DNA of 26,091 nucleotides from NCBI GenBank assembly GCA_002385745.1, contig DGEC01000056.1, positions 1 through 26,091 on the forward strand. The letters run 5' to 3'. Below, piece after piece: positions 15,351 to 21,484 of the stretch. The notes beneath the pieces were generated by a model, which was given only the letters and a program-made list of their open reading frames with translations, was not told where the DNA came from and did not search any database. The stretch comes from Firmicutes bacterium UBA3936. GTDB lineage: Bacteria > Bacillota > Dethiobacteria > Dethiobacterales > Dethiobacteraceae. How positions within the stretch are numbered: the stretch's first letter is position 1; every line of letters starts with the position of its first letter. Made by a program: the position numbers and the translations under genes.

Positions 15351-15818
15351 TCAGTCGGAAATAATCAGGGCATCCTCTCCCATGGTAAGCAGCAAAGGTT
15401 CATTGAGTACGGGACGCCCCTGCAGCAGGTCATCTATCAGACCGGTGGAAAGACGCCAGCCGGCAACCCGGCCCGTTTCCTCATCAAAAAGGATGTCTTC
15501 CACTATCCCCAGTTCAGTGCCGTCGGCCGACAGCATTCTTTTTCCCAGTACACGGCAGGTTTCCCGCCCGTCCAGCGCCGGAGGATCGCCTGCAGCCTGC
15601 CTTCCCTGTCCCGCCACCATTATGGCATCACGTCCAAATCCGGCAATCTCACCGAAGGAGAACAGCCTGCTCTGGGGCAGCCATCCTCCCCCGTCGGCCA
15701 CAAAGGCAATCACAAACCGCCCGCTTTTATCCAGCAGCCATTCTTTCACTTTTCCAAGTTCCTGTCCGCTTAAAAAATCAATCACAGCTATTCCGGTTAT
15801 TTCCCGGGAAAATTTCAC
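15351..15818 (-). CDS. PRC-barrel domain protein
   Basis: This 155-residue soluble protein has two PRC-barrel-like halves. The first (about 3-78) reads ITGIAVIDFLSGQELGKVKEWLLDKS, and the second (about 86-152) reads VLGKRMLSADGTELGIVEDILFDEETG. The start is GTG (15816-15818) with GGAGGTG five bases upstream; no ATG lies nearby. The role is unknown; PRC barrels usually mediate protein or RNA interactions. It is followed after 7 bp by the zinc-ribbon gene, and 41 bp upstream lies the membrane-anchored hypothetical. Smaller than the three-part PRC protein at 184-984 and not a simple copy of it. Confidence 0.8.
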   Translation of the reverse strand: MKFSREITGIAVIDFLSGQELGKVKEWLLDKSGRFVIAFVADGGGWLPQSRLFSFGEIAGFGRDAIMVAGQGRQAAGDPPALDGRETCRVLGKRMLSADGTELGIVEDILFDEETGRVAGWRLSTGLIDDLLQGRPVLNEPLLLTMGEDALIISD

Positions 15819-15859
15819 TGTGACACCTCCAGATCGTACCGCATAGATAACAGCCGCTT

Positions 15860-16234
15860 TCAGGTTGTACAGTTTTCCAGCAGGCGCAGCAAATGATAAG
15901 TATCGGTAAAGGGCATCCCTTTTTCCAAAAGCGGGCGGATATCATCACGCACCCGGTAATCCTGCATGACATGCTGCAAAATACCGTAGGGAGGCTGTCC
16001 CCCTTCATAAATTGCCAGGCAATCCTTGTAGATGCCCAGGTAGCCTTCATAGGCTGCCTTTTTTGCAAAATGACCGGCCGCAAATCCCGGTGCGCCGCCG
16101 TTTAATACTCCTTGGACAGCGTTTTGCTGCAGTTTCTGCCGAGGAAAGGTTGTGCCTGCCGGGCCCGCCACAAGCAGGCCAAGCAGTAAACCCAAAACAA
16201 AGGCACTGCCAAGGTATTTCAGCCCGCCTGACAT
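15860..16234 (-). CDS. Hypothetical protein with N-terminal membrane anchor or signal peptide
   Basis: This 124-residue protein is not one I recognise. Residues 6-25 (KYLGSAFVLGLLLGLLVAGP) form a hydrophobic segment after one Lys, consistent with a signal peptide or signal anchor. A small-residue region (AGTTFPRQ) could be a cleavage site. The remainder (about 45-124) is mostly helical and polar, with GHFAKKAAYEGYLGIYKDCLA and a Cys at the end (ENCTT). No lipobox Cys follows the signal. The ATG has AAGGAGG upstream, but that SD is the 3' arm of a terminator-like stem (16241-16286). It comes between yebC and the PRC/zinc-ribbon pair. Likely exported, function unknown. Confidence 0.65.
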   Translation of the reverse strand: MSGGLKYLGSAFVLGLLLGLLVAGPAGTTFPRQKLQQNAVQGVLNGGAPGFAAGHFAKKAAYEGYLGIYKDCLAIYEGGQPPYGILQHVMQDYRVRDDIRPLLEKGMPFTDTYHLLRLLENCTT

Positions 16235-16286
16235 AAAAAACCTCCTTCTACAGGCATATATACTATAAATTACCCGTAAAAGGAGG
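16235..16286 (-). terminator. Terminator-like hairpin that buries the Shine-Dalgarno of the downstream gene
   Basis: On the minus strand CCTCCTTTTAC (16286-16276) pairs with GTAGAAGGAGG (16251-16241) over 11 positions with one U-G wobble and a 24-nt AU-rich loop. The 3' arm is the SD AAGGAGG. T6 (16240-16235) follows, then the ATG at 16234. It begins 18 bp past the yebC stop, so it may end yebC transcripts and also gate translation of the next gene. Confidence 0.55.
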
Positions 16287-16303
16287 AATTATACTGCCTT
16301 GGC

Positions 16304-17059
16304 TCATTCGCTTTCCAGCATTTCAGCCGTTTCCGGGGCTATCTCGAGATTTGTAAAGACATTCTGCACATCATCGTGATCTTCCAGTTGTTCAATTAGT
16401 GACAGGGCTTTGCGCGCCTCTTCCGGATCCGTTATTTCCACCGTGTTATCCGGAATCATGGCAATTGAAGCTTCAACAAATTCTATTCCTTCCGCTTCCA
16501 GCTTCTCCTTAACCTGTTCAAAGTCTTCCGGTTCCGTGTAAATTTCATAAAAATCCCCGTCGGCGACAAAATCATCGGCTCCGGCTTCCAGGGCGGCCAT
16601 CATCAGTTCGTCCTCGTCCCGGCCTTCCTGTTTGACAGTCAGGTAGCCGCGGCGCTTAAACATCCAGGCAACGCATCCCATCTCTCCCAGGCTGCCGCCG
16701 CGGCGGGAGAAAATATTCCTTATTTCTGCGGCTGTACGGTTGCGGTTATCGGTAAGTATTTCCAGCAGCACCGCCGTACCGGCCGGACCGTACCCCTCAT
16801 AAATTATTTCTTCGTAATTGACATCGTCCATTTCACCGGAACCCCGCTGCAGCGCTCTCTGAATATTATCGTTGGGCATATTGGCGGAACGCGCTTTCTG
16901 CAGCGCAAGACGCAGGCGAAAATTAGCGCTTGGGTCCGGGCCGCCCTGCTTAACGGCAGCCATGATTTCCTTGGAAATTTTCGTGAATATTTTACCCTTT
17001 TGCGCATCGACGCGCGCTTTTCTATGTTTAATATTAGCCCATTTTGAATGTCCGGCCAT
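16304..17059 (-). CDS. yebC: YebC/PmpR family transcription or translation regulator
   Basis: This 251-residue protein is full-length for the family. It opens with the diagnostic MAGHSKWANIKHRKA, then KGKIFTKISKEI. The central ARSANMPNDNIQRALQRG and YEGYGPAGTAVLLEILTDN segments and FSRRGGSLGEMGCVAWMF follow. Family members were described as DNA-binding regulators (PmpR). More recently some were reported to help ribosomes through proline-rich stretches, so the precise role is open. Cytosolic. The ATG follows GGGAGGG. A promoter (TTGCCG-17-TAAAAT, 17125-17097) lies between it and the lytic transglycosylase gene. A ruvC gene often neighbours yebC in other bacteria but is not seen here. Confidence 0.95.
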   Translation of the reverse strand: MAGHSKWANIKHRKARVDAQKGKIFTKISKEIMAAVKQGGPDPSANFRLRLALQKARSANMPNDNIQRALQRGSGEMDDVNYEEIIYEGYGPAGTAVLLEILTDNRNRTAAEIRNIFSRRGGSLGEMGCVAWMFKRRGYLTVKQEGRDEDELMMAALEAGADDFVADGDFYEIYTEPEDFEQVKEKLEAEGIEFVEASIAMIPDNTVEITDPEEARKALSLIEQLEDHDDVQNVFTNLEIAPETAEMLESE

Positions 17060-17096
17060 TTAAATCCCTCCCGGTTCAGCCTGTTAGTCCCTTCTT

Positions 17097-17125
17097 ATTT
17101 TATCATCCCTGCCTGCCCGCGGCAA
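17097..17125 (-). promoter_or_regulatory. Probable promoter of yebC
   Basis: On the minus strand TTGCCG (17125-17120) and TAAAAT (17102-17097) are separated by exactly 17 bp. They lie about 40 bp before the yebC ATG, in the 102-bp gap after the transglycosylase gene. Both boxes are imperfect, so this is a moderate call. Confidence 0.45.
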
Positions 17126-17161
17126 TACAATGCCTTCTGCCGAAAAACCTTACCTGCCGCC

Positions 17162-17716
17162 TCAGCGGTATAAATACTGATAGTGCTTGTAGGCTGTACG
17201 CACTTTGTAAAGGAACTGCCTGGTCTCAAGCAGCGGTATATCGGCCCGGTCGGCATAGCTGCCGGACCAGATGCCGTTTTCCAGCCAGTACCTGACCCGG
17301 CCGCGGCCGCCGTTGTAAGCGGCAATAACCACATCAATACTGCCGGGGAATTCCTCTCTCAGGTTTGCCAGATACCAGGTTCCAAGTTTAATATTTATTT
17401 CCGGCTGCAAAATATCCTCCCTGCTTAATTCCTCCATTCCCAGCTGCCCGGCAATCCATTCCGCCGTTTCCGGCATGACCTGCATCAATCCCAGGGCGCC
17501 TTTGGCTGAGACGGCATCGCTTTTAAAATTGCTCTCCGTCCTTATTATCGCAAGCACAAGCAGCGGGTCAACCCTGTATTCCGCTGCATTCGCCTCGATA
17601 ACCGCCCGGTAGCGGTAGGGGTAAAACAGCCTTAGAAATTTTGGGCTGCGGACAAGGCAGACAACGGCTGCTGCAATAATCAGCAGCAAAAACAGCCGCT
17701 TCACAAACCTAAGCAT
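17162..17716 (-). CDS. Slt-type lytic transglycosylase
   Basis: This membrane-anchored or exported peptidoglycan lytic transglycosylase has 184 residues from the ATG at 17714-17716. The N-terminal hydrophobic helix (about 7-23) is followed by a lysozyme-like goose-type SLT domain. It has catalytic Glu61 in LAIIRTESNF, then GALGLMQVMPETA (73-85), NIKLGTWYLANL and AYNGGRGRVRYW (133-144). These match the soluble SLT family well, and the length is typical of short Gram-positive members. A TTG at 17729-17731 opens the frame five codons earlier, but GAGGAA spacing suits the ATG. The start overlaps the end of coaE by 8 bp, implying coupled translation. Role: wall turnover during growth or sporulation. 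Confidence 0.9.
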   Translation of the reverse strand: MLRFVKRLFLLLIIAAAVVCLVRSPKFLRLFYPYRYRAVIEANAAEYRVDPLLVLAIIRTESNFKSDAVSAKGALGLMQVMPETAEWIAGQLGMEELSREDILQPEINIKLGTWYLANLREEFPGSIDVVIAAYNGGRGRVRYWLENGIWSGSYADRADIPLLETRQFLYKVRTAYKHYQYLYR

Positions 17717-18317
17717 GGCTGCATTCCTCAAGCAGCCTGCCCAGGATCTGTCTTGCCTGCTTTTCCGTTTCCGCCAGAGTCCCGTCGTTGTCTATGACAT
17801 AATCGGCCAGAGCGGCTTTTTCCTCCAGGGGCATTTGGGCTGCAATACGCCTTTTTGCCTCTGCAAGCGACAGGCCGTCCCTCTGCCTGAGCCTCATCAG
17901 CTGCTGCTGTTCAGAGACCCGGACTACAATAACCTTGTCTACAAATCGCTGAAAATTTGTTTCATATAATAAAGGCACTTCGACCAAAACAAGGCAGTCC
18001 CCGGCCCTGCGGGCTGCCGCAAGCCTCTCTTCCAGCAGAAGGCGGACCCGGGGATGGATTATGCCCTCCAGCTGTTTTCGTTTTCCTGCATCATTAAATA
18101 CTATCTCCGCCATTTTTTTGCGGTCCAGTCTGCCCTGATCATCAATAACGGCACTGCCGAAAGTGCGGGCAATTTCCTGCAAGGCGGCGGTGCCGGACTC
18201 GACGGCTTCCCGGGCCAGGCTGTCGGCGTCAATGCGACGGATCCCCATTTTTTCAAACATGGCGGCAACAGTTGACTTCCCCGTGGCAATTCCTCCGGTT
18301 AAACCGACAATCAGCAT
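17709..18317 (-). CDS. coaE: Dephospho-CoA kinase
   Basis: CoaE performs the last step of coenzyme A synthesis, ATP-dependent phosphorylation of the 3'-hydroxyl of dephospho-CoA, in the cytosol. It has 202 residues, the usual length. The P-loop is GLTGGIATGKST (5-16), followed by RRIDADSLAREAVE (a conserved Asp near residue 35), HPRVR and VLVEVPLLYET. Conserved VRVSEQQQLMRLRQRDGLS and ADYVIDNDGT complete the family pattern. GGGGGAAACC precedes the ATG. An extended -10 promoter (18350-18358) lies just upstream. It overlaps the lytic transglycosylase start. Confidence 0.95.
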   Translation of the reverse strand: MLIVGLTGGIATGKSTVAAMFEKMGIRRIDADSLAREAVESGTAALQEIARTFGSAVIDDQGRLDRKKMAEIVFNDAGKRKQLEGIIHPRVRLLLEERLAAARRAGDCLVLVEVPLLYETNFQRFVDKVIVVRVSEQQQLMRLRQRDGLSLAEAKRRIAAQMPLEEKAALADYVIDNDGTLAETEKQARQILGRLLEECSHA

Positions 18318-18349
18318 GGTTTCCCCCTGTTTTCCGGGTTAGTGATTTT

Positions 18350-18358
18350 ATTATAGCA
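18350..18358 (-). promoter_or_regulatory. Extended -10 promoter of coaE
   Basis: The minus strand reads TGC-TATAAT (18358-18350), a perfect -10 with the TGn extension. No good -35 is seen 17 bp upstream. It lies 32 bp before the coaE ATG and overlaps the T-tract of the thiE terminator. Confidence 0.5.
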
Positions 18359-18391
18359 AAAACATCAGGCTTTTGACAGGCACCGCCTGAT
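18358..18391 (-). terminator. Terminator at the end of thiE
   Basis: On the minus strand ATCAGGC (18391-18385) pairs with GCCTGAT (18370-18364) around a 14-nt loop, followed by GTTTTT. The hairpin includes the last codons and the stop of thiE. The stem is only 7 bp, so this is a moderate call. Confidence 0.5.
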
Positions 18392-19072
18392 TTTCCCTAC
18401 CTCGGCCGCTATATCATCTGCCGAGACCAAAGCTGAAATCATGGCCGCGCATTTTGCCCCCTTTCTGAATACCAGGGCAATGTTTTCACTGTTTATGCCG
18501 CCGATGGCAACCACAGGCAGCGGCGTGCTCAAGGCAATGTCAGCCAGGCCTTCAAGCCCGATGGCCTCGCCGCTGTCCGGCTTGGTCCCGGTGGGGAATA
18601 CGGGCCCGACCCCCAGGTAATCGGCGCCCCTCCTCCGGGCTTCTCCCGCCTCTTCCCTGCTTGAGACGGACACGCCGATAATCATCTCCGGCCCGGCCAG
18701 CCTGCGGACGGCATCTGCCGGCAGATCGCTTTGCCCCAGGTGGACGCCCCCGGCGCCGGTAAGCAGCGCGACATCCACATCATCATTGACAATAAAAAGG
18801 GCGCCCGCTTCCTTGCACATCTTTCCGATAATCTCGCACTGCCTGAATTTCTCTTTTTTCGTTTTTTCTTTTTCCCGGTACTGGATAATTTTAATGCCGG
18901 CCGCAAGCATCTGCCGCACCACTTCTATATTGTCACCGGCCCTGGAAATTTTTTCGCAGGTGATACCGTAAATATCCGTTTCTGGGAATGAACGCAAATT
19001 ATGCCCCGCCTTTCCGCTTGTTTTGTCCCTGCCCATTATACCAGGAGAAAACCCTCTTCTGTCAATTGTCAA
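18365..19072 (-). CDS. thiE: Thiamine phosphate synthase
   Basis: ThiE couples the pyrimidine and thiazole halves to make thiamine phosphate. The core TIM barrel shows DIYGIT (33-38), IQYREKEK (63-70; phosphate/pyrimidine side), NDDVDVALLTGAGGVHLGQ (96-114), GVGPVFPTGTK (154-164) and AIGGINSEN (189-197). These are all standard TMP-synthase landmarks. The frame opens with TTG at 19070-19072, where GGGAGG lies 4 bases upstream, overlapping the bioY stop by 11 bp. The next ATG (19034-19036) has no good SD. The 30 residues before the core are extra for the family, so the true start is unsure. No TPP riboswitch precedes the gene. Other thi genes are absent from the window. Confidence 0.9.
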   Translation of the reverse strand: MTIDRRGFSPGIMGRDKTSGKAGHNLRSFPETDIYGITCEKISRAGDNIEVVRQMLAAGIKIIQYREKEKTKKEKFRQCEIIGKMCKEAGALFIVNDDVDVALLTGAGGVHLGQSDLPADAVRRLAGPEMIIGVSVSSREEAGEARRRGADYLGVGPVFPTGTKPDSGEAIGLEGLADIALSTPLPVVAIGGINSENIALVFRKGAKCAAMISALVSADDIAAEVGKIRRCLSKA

Positions 19073-19613
19073 TGCGCCTCCCGGCCGCCAGCGCCTGCCT
19101 GATTTTTACCGCCAGCAGTGCCGCGAAAAAGGCTTTTCCCAGGTCTCCCGGCAGGTAGGGCAAAACAAGAATTAACGCTTCGCCTGCGGGCAGTGAGAGC
19201 ACCCGGGCAAGCTGAACTGTCGCCGGCAGGTAGAGGACAATAATTCCCCCGATAACAGCCGCCCCAAAATAAGAGGCAAGAGACGGCCGCCGCTTCTTTT
19301 CTGCAATCCTGCCCGTTACATAGACCGCCGGAATAAACCCTAGAATAAACCCTCCCGTCGGTCCTGCCAGCACGCCGGCGCCGGCCGTGCCGCCGGCAAA
19401 AACAGGCAGGCCGCAGATACCAAGCAATATATATACAGCAAGGCTCAGCGCCCCGCTTTTACTGCCAAGCAGCAAACCGGCCAGCATGGCGGCAAAGGTT
19501 TGCCCGGTAACGGGCGGCAGTCCCCCGGGCAGCGGGATGGCAATATAGGCAAGCAGCGATGCCAGAGCGGCAAAAAAACCAACCAGCGCCAGTTTGCGAA
19601 TCTTTTCCTCCAT
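19062..19613 (-). CDS. bioY: BioY, substrate-binding S component of biotin ECF transporter
   Basis: This 183-residue integral membrane protein has about six hydrophobic segments. Typical BioY features are an N-terminal ALVGFFAALASLLAYIAIPL helix, PLPGGLPPVTGQTFAAMLAG (28-47), the LGICGLPVFAGGTAGAGVLAG region and TGGFILGFIPAVYVTG. The VTGQTF and TGGF motifs are conserved in biotin S components. It binds biotin and works with a shared EcfAA'T energising module that is not in the window. The ATG has CAGGAGG just before it. It is transcribed away from the deacetylase gene at 19811 and just before thiE, making a vitamin-related pair. I found no convincing BirA-type operator in the 197-bp divergent region. 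Confidence 0.92.
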   Translation of the reverse strand: MEEKIRKLALVGFFAALASLLAYIAIPLPGGLPPVTGQTFAAMLAGLLLGSKSGALSLAVYILLGICGLPVFAGGTAGAGVLAGPTGGFILGFIPAVYVTGRIAEKKRRPSLASYFGAAVIGGIIVLYLPATVQLARVLSLPAGEALILVLPYLPGDLGKAFFAALLAVKIRQALAAGRRIDN

Positions 19614-19810
19614 GGCAGCCTCCTGCGGGCAAAAGTTTCTTTCCAGTAATTTTATTCCAAATCCACCGGCATGACAAGGGACTTAACAAAGATTAAAAAG
19701 CATTAATATAAACTCAATGATACTATAACGACTTTAACTGTTTTTTTTTATACAATGAAATTGCATCTCCCTTTTTCGACAAAATACTACCTGCAACAGG
19801 AGGCACCGAG

Positions 19811-20848
19811 ATGGCAAGAGCGAAAAAAACAAAAAGCCGGGTATGGTTAATTGCGATAGCGGCAATTGTTCTGCTGGGAGCACTGATCTTGGCAGGCTCC
19901 AAAATACCGGGTGAAAAGGAAGCGGCAAACCCGCCGGCGAATGAGGAAAATGAACAATTACCGGCCGGGCCGGAAGATATAGAAGAAGAAAACGGCACTG
20001 ACAGCAAGGACGGCAACCCGGAGGATCCCACAGAAGAGGAAGAAACAGAAACGCCGGTTATTTACGCCGGACAGGAGCTAATAATTCCCGGCGGCGGTTC
20101 AGAAAAGCCTGCCCCCTCCCGGGTTGTCAAAGAAGGAATTTTAAAGGGGGAGCAAAAGCAAATCGCCCTTACTTTTGATGCCGGCTGGCTTTATGACCGG
20201 ACGGATGATTTGCTGGACGTGCTTAGAACTTACGGGCTAAAATGCACTTTCTTTACCCGGGCCCTCTGGGTGGAGTCCCACCCGGAACTGGCAAAAAAAA
20301 TCGCCACAGACGGCCATGTTGTTGAAAACCATTCCCTAACCCACGGCCATATCGTAAACATGAGCGAAGACGAAATCAGGGATGAACTGCGGCAATCCAC
20401 GGAAATCATTCAGTCCGCAACGGGCAGGAAACCTGTCCTCTTCCGGCCGCCGTACGGAGAATATGACAACCGGCTGCTGCAAATCTTAAGTGAAGAGGGC
20501 TACCATTATACTATATTGTGGACCGTTGATTCCCATGACTGGGCGGAAGAACTGAACGGCAGGCAGATAACAACTGAATACCTGGTTGACAGGGTGTTGA
20601 GCAATGCCGGCGACAACGGCATTGTCCTCATGCATATCGGCGGGTACAAGACAGTTGAAGCCCTGCCGCAGATTATAGAAGGCCTGCAAAAAGAAGGATA
20701 CAAGTTTGTTACCGTAAATGAGATGCTGCCCCCTGCTTCCCCCGGGCAGGACAGGAAGCATATCGTGCAAAGCGGGGAAACCCTGTATTCACTGGCAAAA
20801 CTCTATAATGTAACAGTGGAGGAAATTATTGAGGCCAACTGTCTTTAA
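19811..20848 (+). CDS. Polysaccharide deacetylase (NodB family) with partial LysM sequence at both ends
   Basis: This exported or membrane-anchored carbohydrate esterase 4 protein has 345 residues. An N-terminal membrane segment (11-29) leads into an acidic linker rich in E, D and P (34-81). The NodB domain (about 115-308) shows TFDAGW (121-126; D123 is the likely base), H174-x3-H178 in HSLTHGH (metal ligands), RPPYGEYD (212-219), VDSHDW (239-244) and LMHIGG (273-278, H275). The second Asp of the usual TFDD is Ala, as in some peptidoglycan deacetylases. Residues 316-343 read as the first part of a LysM (HIVQSGETLYSLAKLY then VTVEEIIEAN), and the protein then ends. A LysM-like last strand, IYAGQELIIPGG (84-95), sits near the front. 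It probably deacetylates peptidoglycan. AGGAGG precedes the ATG. Confidence 0.88.
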   Translation: MARAKKTKSRVWLIAIAAIVLLGALILAGSKIPGEKEAANPPANEENEQLPAGPEDIEEENGTDSKDGNPEDPTEEEETETPVIYAGQELIIPGGGSEKPAPSRVVKEGILKGEQKQIALTFDAGWLYDRTDDLLDVLRTYGLKCTFFTRALWVESHPELAKKIATDGHVVENHSLTHGHIVNMSEDEIRDELRQSTEIIQSATGRKPVLFRPPYGEYDNRLLQILSEEGYHYTILWTVDSHDWAEELNGRQITTEYLVDRVLSNAGDNGIVLMHIGGYKTVEALPQIIEGLQKEGYKFVTVNEMLPPASPGQDRKHIVQSGETLYSLAKLYNVTVEEIIEANCL

Positions 20849-20866
20849 TCTTGCGCCCTTAGGCTG

Positions 20867-20897
20867 CTGCCCGGCCGCCTTGCCGGCGGCCGGGCAG
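20867..20897 (+). terminator. Strong GC hairpin after the deacetylase gene
   Basis: A perfect 13-bp stem, CTGCCCGGCCGCC (20867-20879) with GGCGGCCGGGCAG (20885-20897), encloses a TTGCC loop 19 bp past the stop. It is not followed by a T-run, so termination may be partial, Rho-linked, or the hairpin may act as an mRNA 3' stabiliser. Confidence 0.55.
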
Positions 20898-20948
20898 TAA
20901 CTTGGCAGTTCTTGCAGACCGGAAAGTAAAAAATCAAAAAAATATATA

Positions 20949-21014
20949 TTGCTTTTCTAAACTTGTTTCATATATAATAGTTAGGAATTAGTTGTTTTTC
21001 TAACTATTTTTTTT
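20949..21014 (+). promoter_or_regulatory. marR promoter with operator-like inverted repeat
   Basis: The -35 is TTGCTT (20949-20954), then 18 bp, then a perfect -10 TATAAT (20973-20978). A 9-bp inverted repeat, AATAGTTAG (20976-20984) and CTAACTATT (21000-21008), spans the end of the -10 and the start site. T6 (21009-21014) follows. The position is typical of a MarR auto-regulatory operator. It could also act as a weak attenuator. Confidence 0.6.
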
Positions 21015-21025
21015 GTGGTGATTGC

Positions 21026-21484
21026 ATGGAGTTGCCAACTGAGAAGCTATTAACCCCTCTGTGGGCCATACCCCGGCTGAAATTTGAGCTGCTGGACAGT
21101 TTCTGGAAAGAAGAAACAAACAGGAAGCTTAATAAAACACAGGAAAGGACCATGCTGGCGATAAAATTTTTTGCAGGCGAGAACATGACTGCTTTAAGCA
21201 AGATTGCAGGGGTTGAAAAGGGCTCTTTTACGCATATCGTGGATAGGCTGCAGGATGAAGGTTTCATCACCAGGAAGCGCGACAGTAAAGACAAGAGAAA
21301 CACCATACTGGAATTAACCGCCAAGGGGAGGGCCTACCTCAGCAACCTGGACACTCTCATAAAGAAATACTTTGAAGATAAGTTCAGCGTATTGTCCGCA
21401 GAGGAAAAAGAAAGTTTTTTTACGGCATGCAATACCATTATTGAGATGATGGAAGTAATTATTTCAGGAAAGGATCTTGCCTAA
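21026..21484 (+). CDS. MarR family transcriptional regulator
   Basis: This 152-residue protein is the usual size for dimeric winged-helix MarR repressors. The first helix (about 1-35) and the last helices (about 105-150) would form the dimer interface. The wHTH core reads LNKTQERTMLAIKFFAG, then MTALSKIAGVEKGSFTHIVDRLQDEGFITR (recognition helix near GSFTHIVDRL). The wing, KRDSKDKRNTILELTAKG, has the conserved D-x-R-x basic pattern. Such proteins usually repress their own operon until a ligand binds. The stop and the ATG of the MATE gene overlap (TAATG), so regulator and pump are translated together. GTGGTG precedes the ATG as a weak SD. An operator-like palindrome covers its promoter. Confidence 0.92.
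   Translation: MELPTEKLLTPLWAIPRLKFELLDSFWKEETNRKLNKTQERTMLAIKFFAGENMTALSKIAGVEKGSFTHIVDRLQDEGFITRKRDSKDKRNTILELTAKGRAYLSNLDTLIKKYFEDKFSVLSAEEKESFFTACNTIIEMMEVIISGKDLA

Noticed and set aside
19728..19756. SigE-like -10 (TATACAAT) before the deacetylase gene
   Set aside because: One base off the SigE -10, but no matching -35 at 13-15 bp upstream, and no good sigma-A -35 either. Not called.
19614..19810. Possible BirA operator or riboswitch in the bioY/deacetylase divergent region (TTAACA-rich, T9 run)
   Set aside because: The half-sites are not in the TGTTAAC...GTTAACA order, and no TPP or other riboswitch landmarks are seen. Only weak AT-rich promoter-like sequence is present.
20846..20900. 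Frameshift at the end of the deacetylase that would complete its LysM domain
   Set aside because: I read the sequence after the stop in other frames. None encodes a YPGQ-x-L-x-IP type strand; it is a GC hairpin instead.
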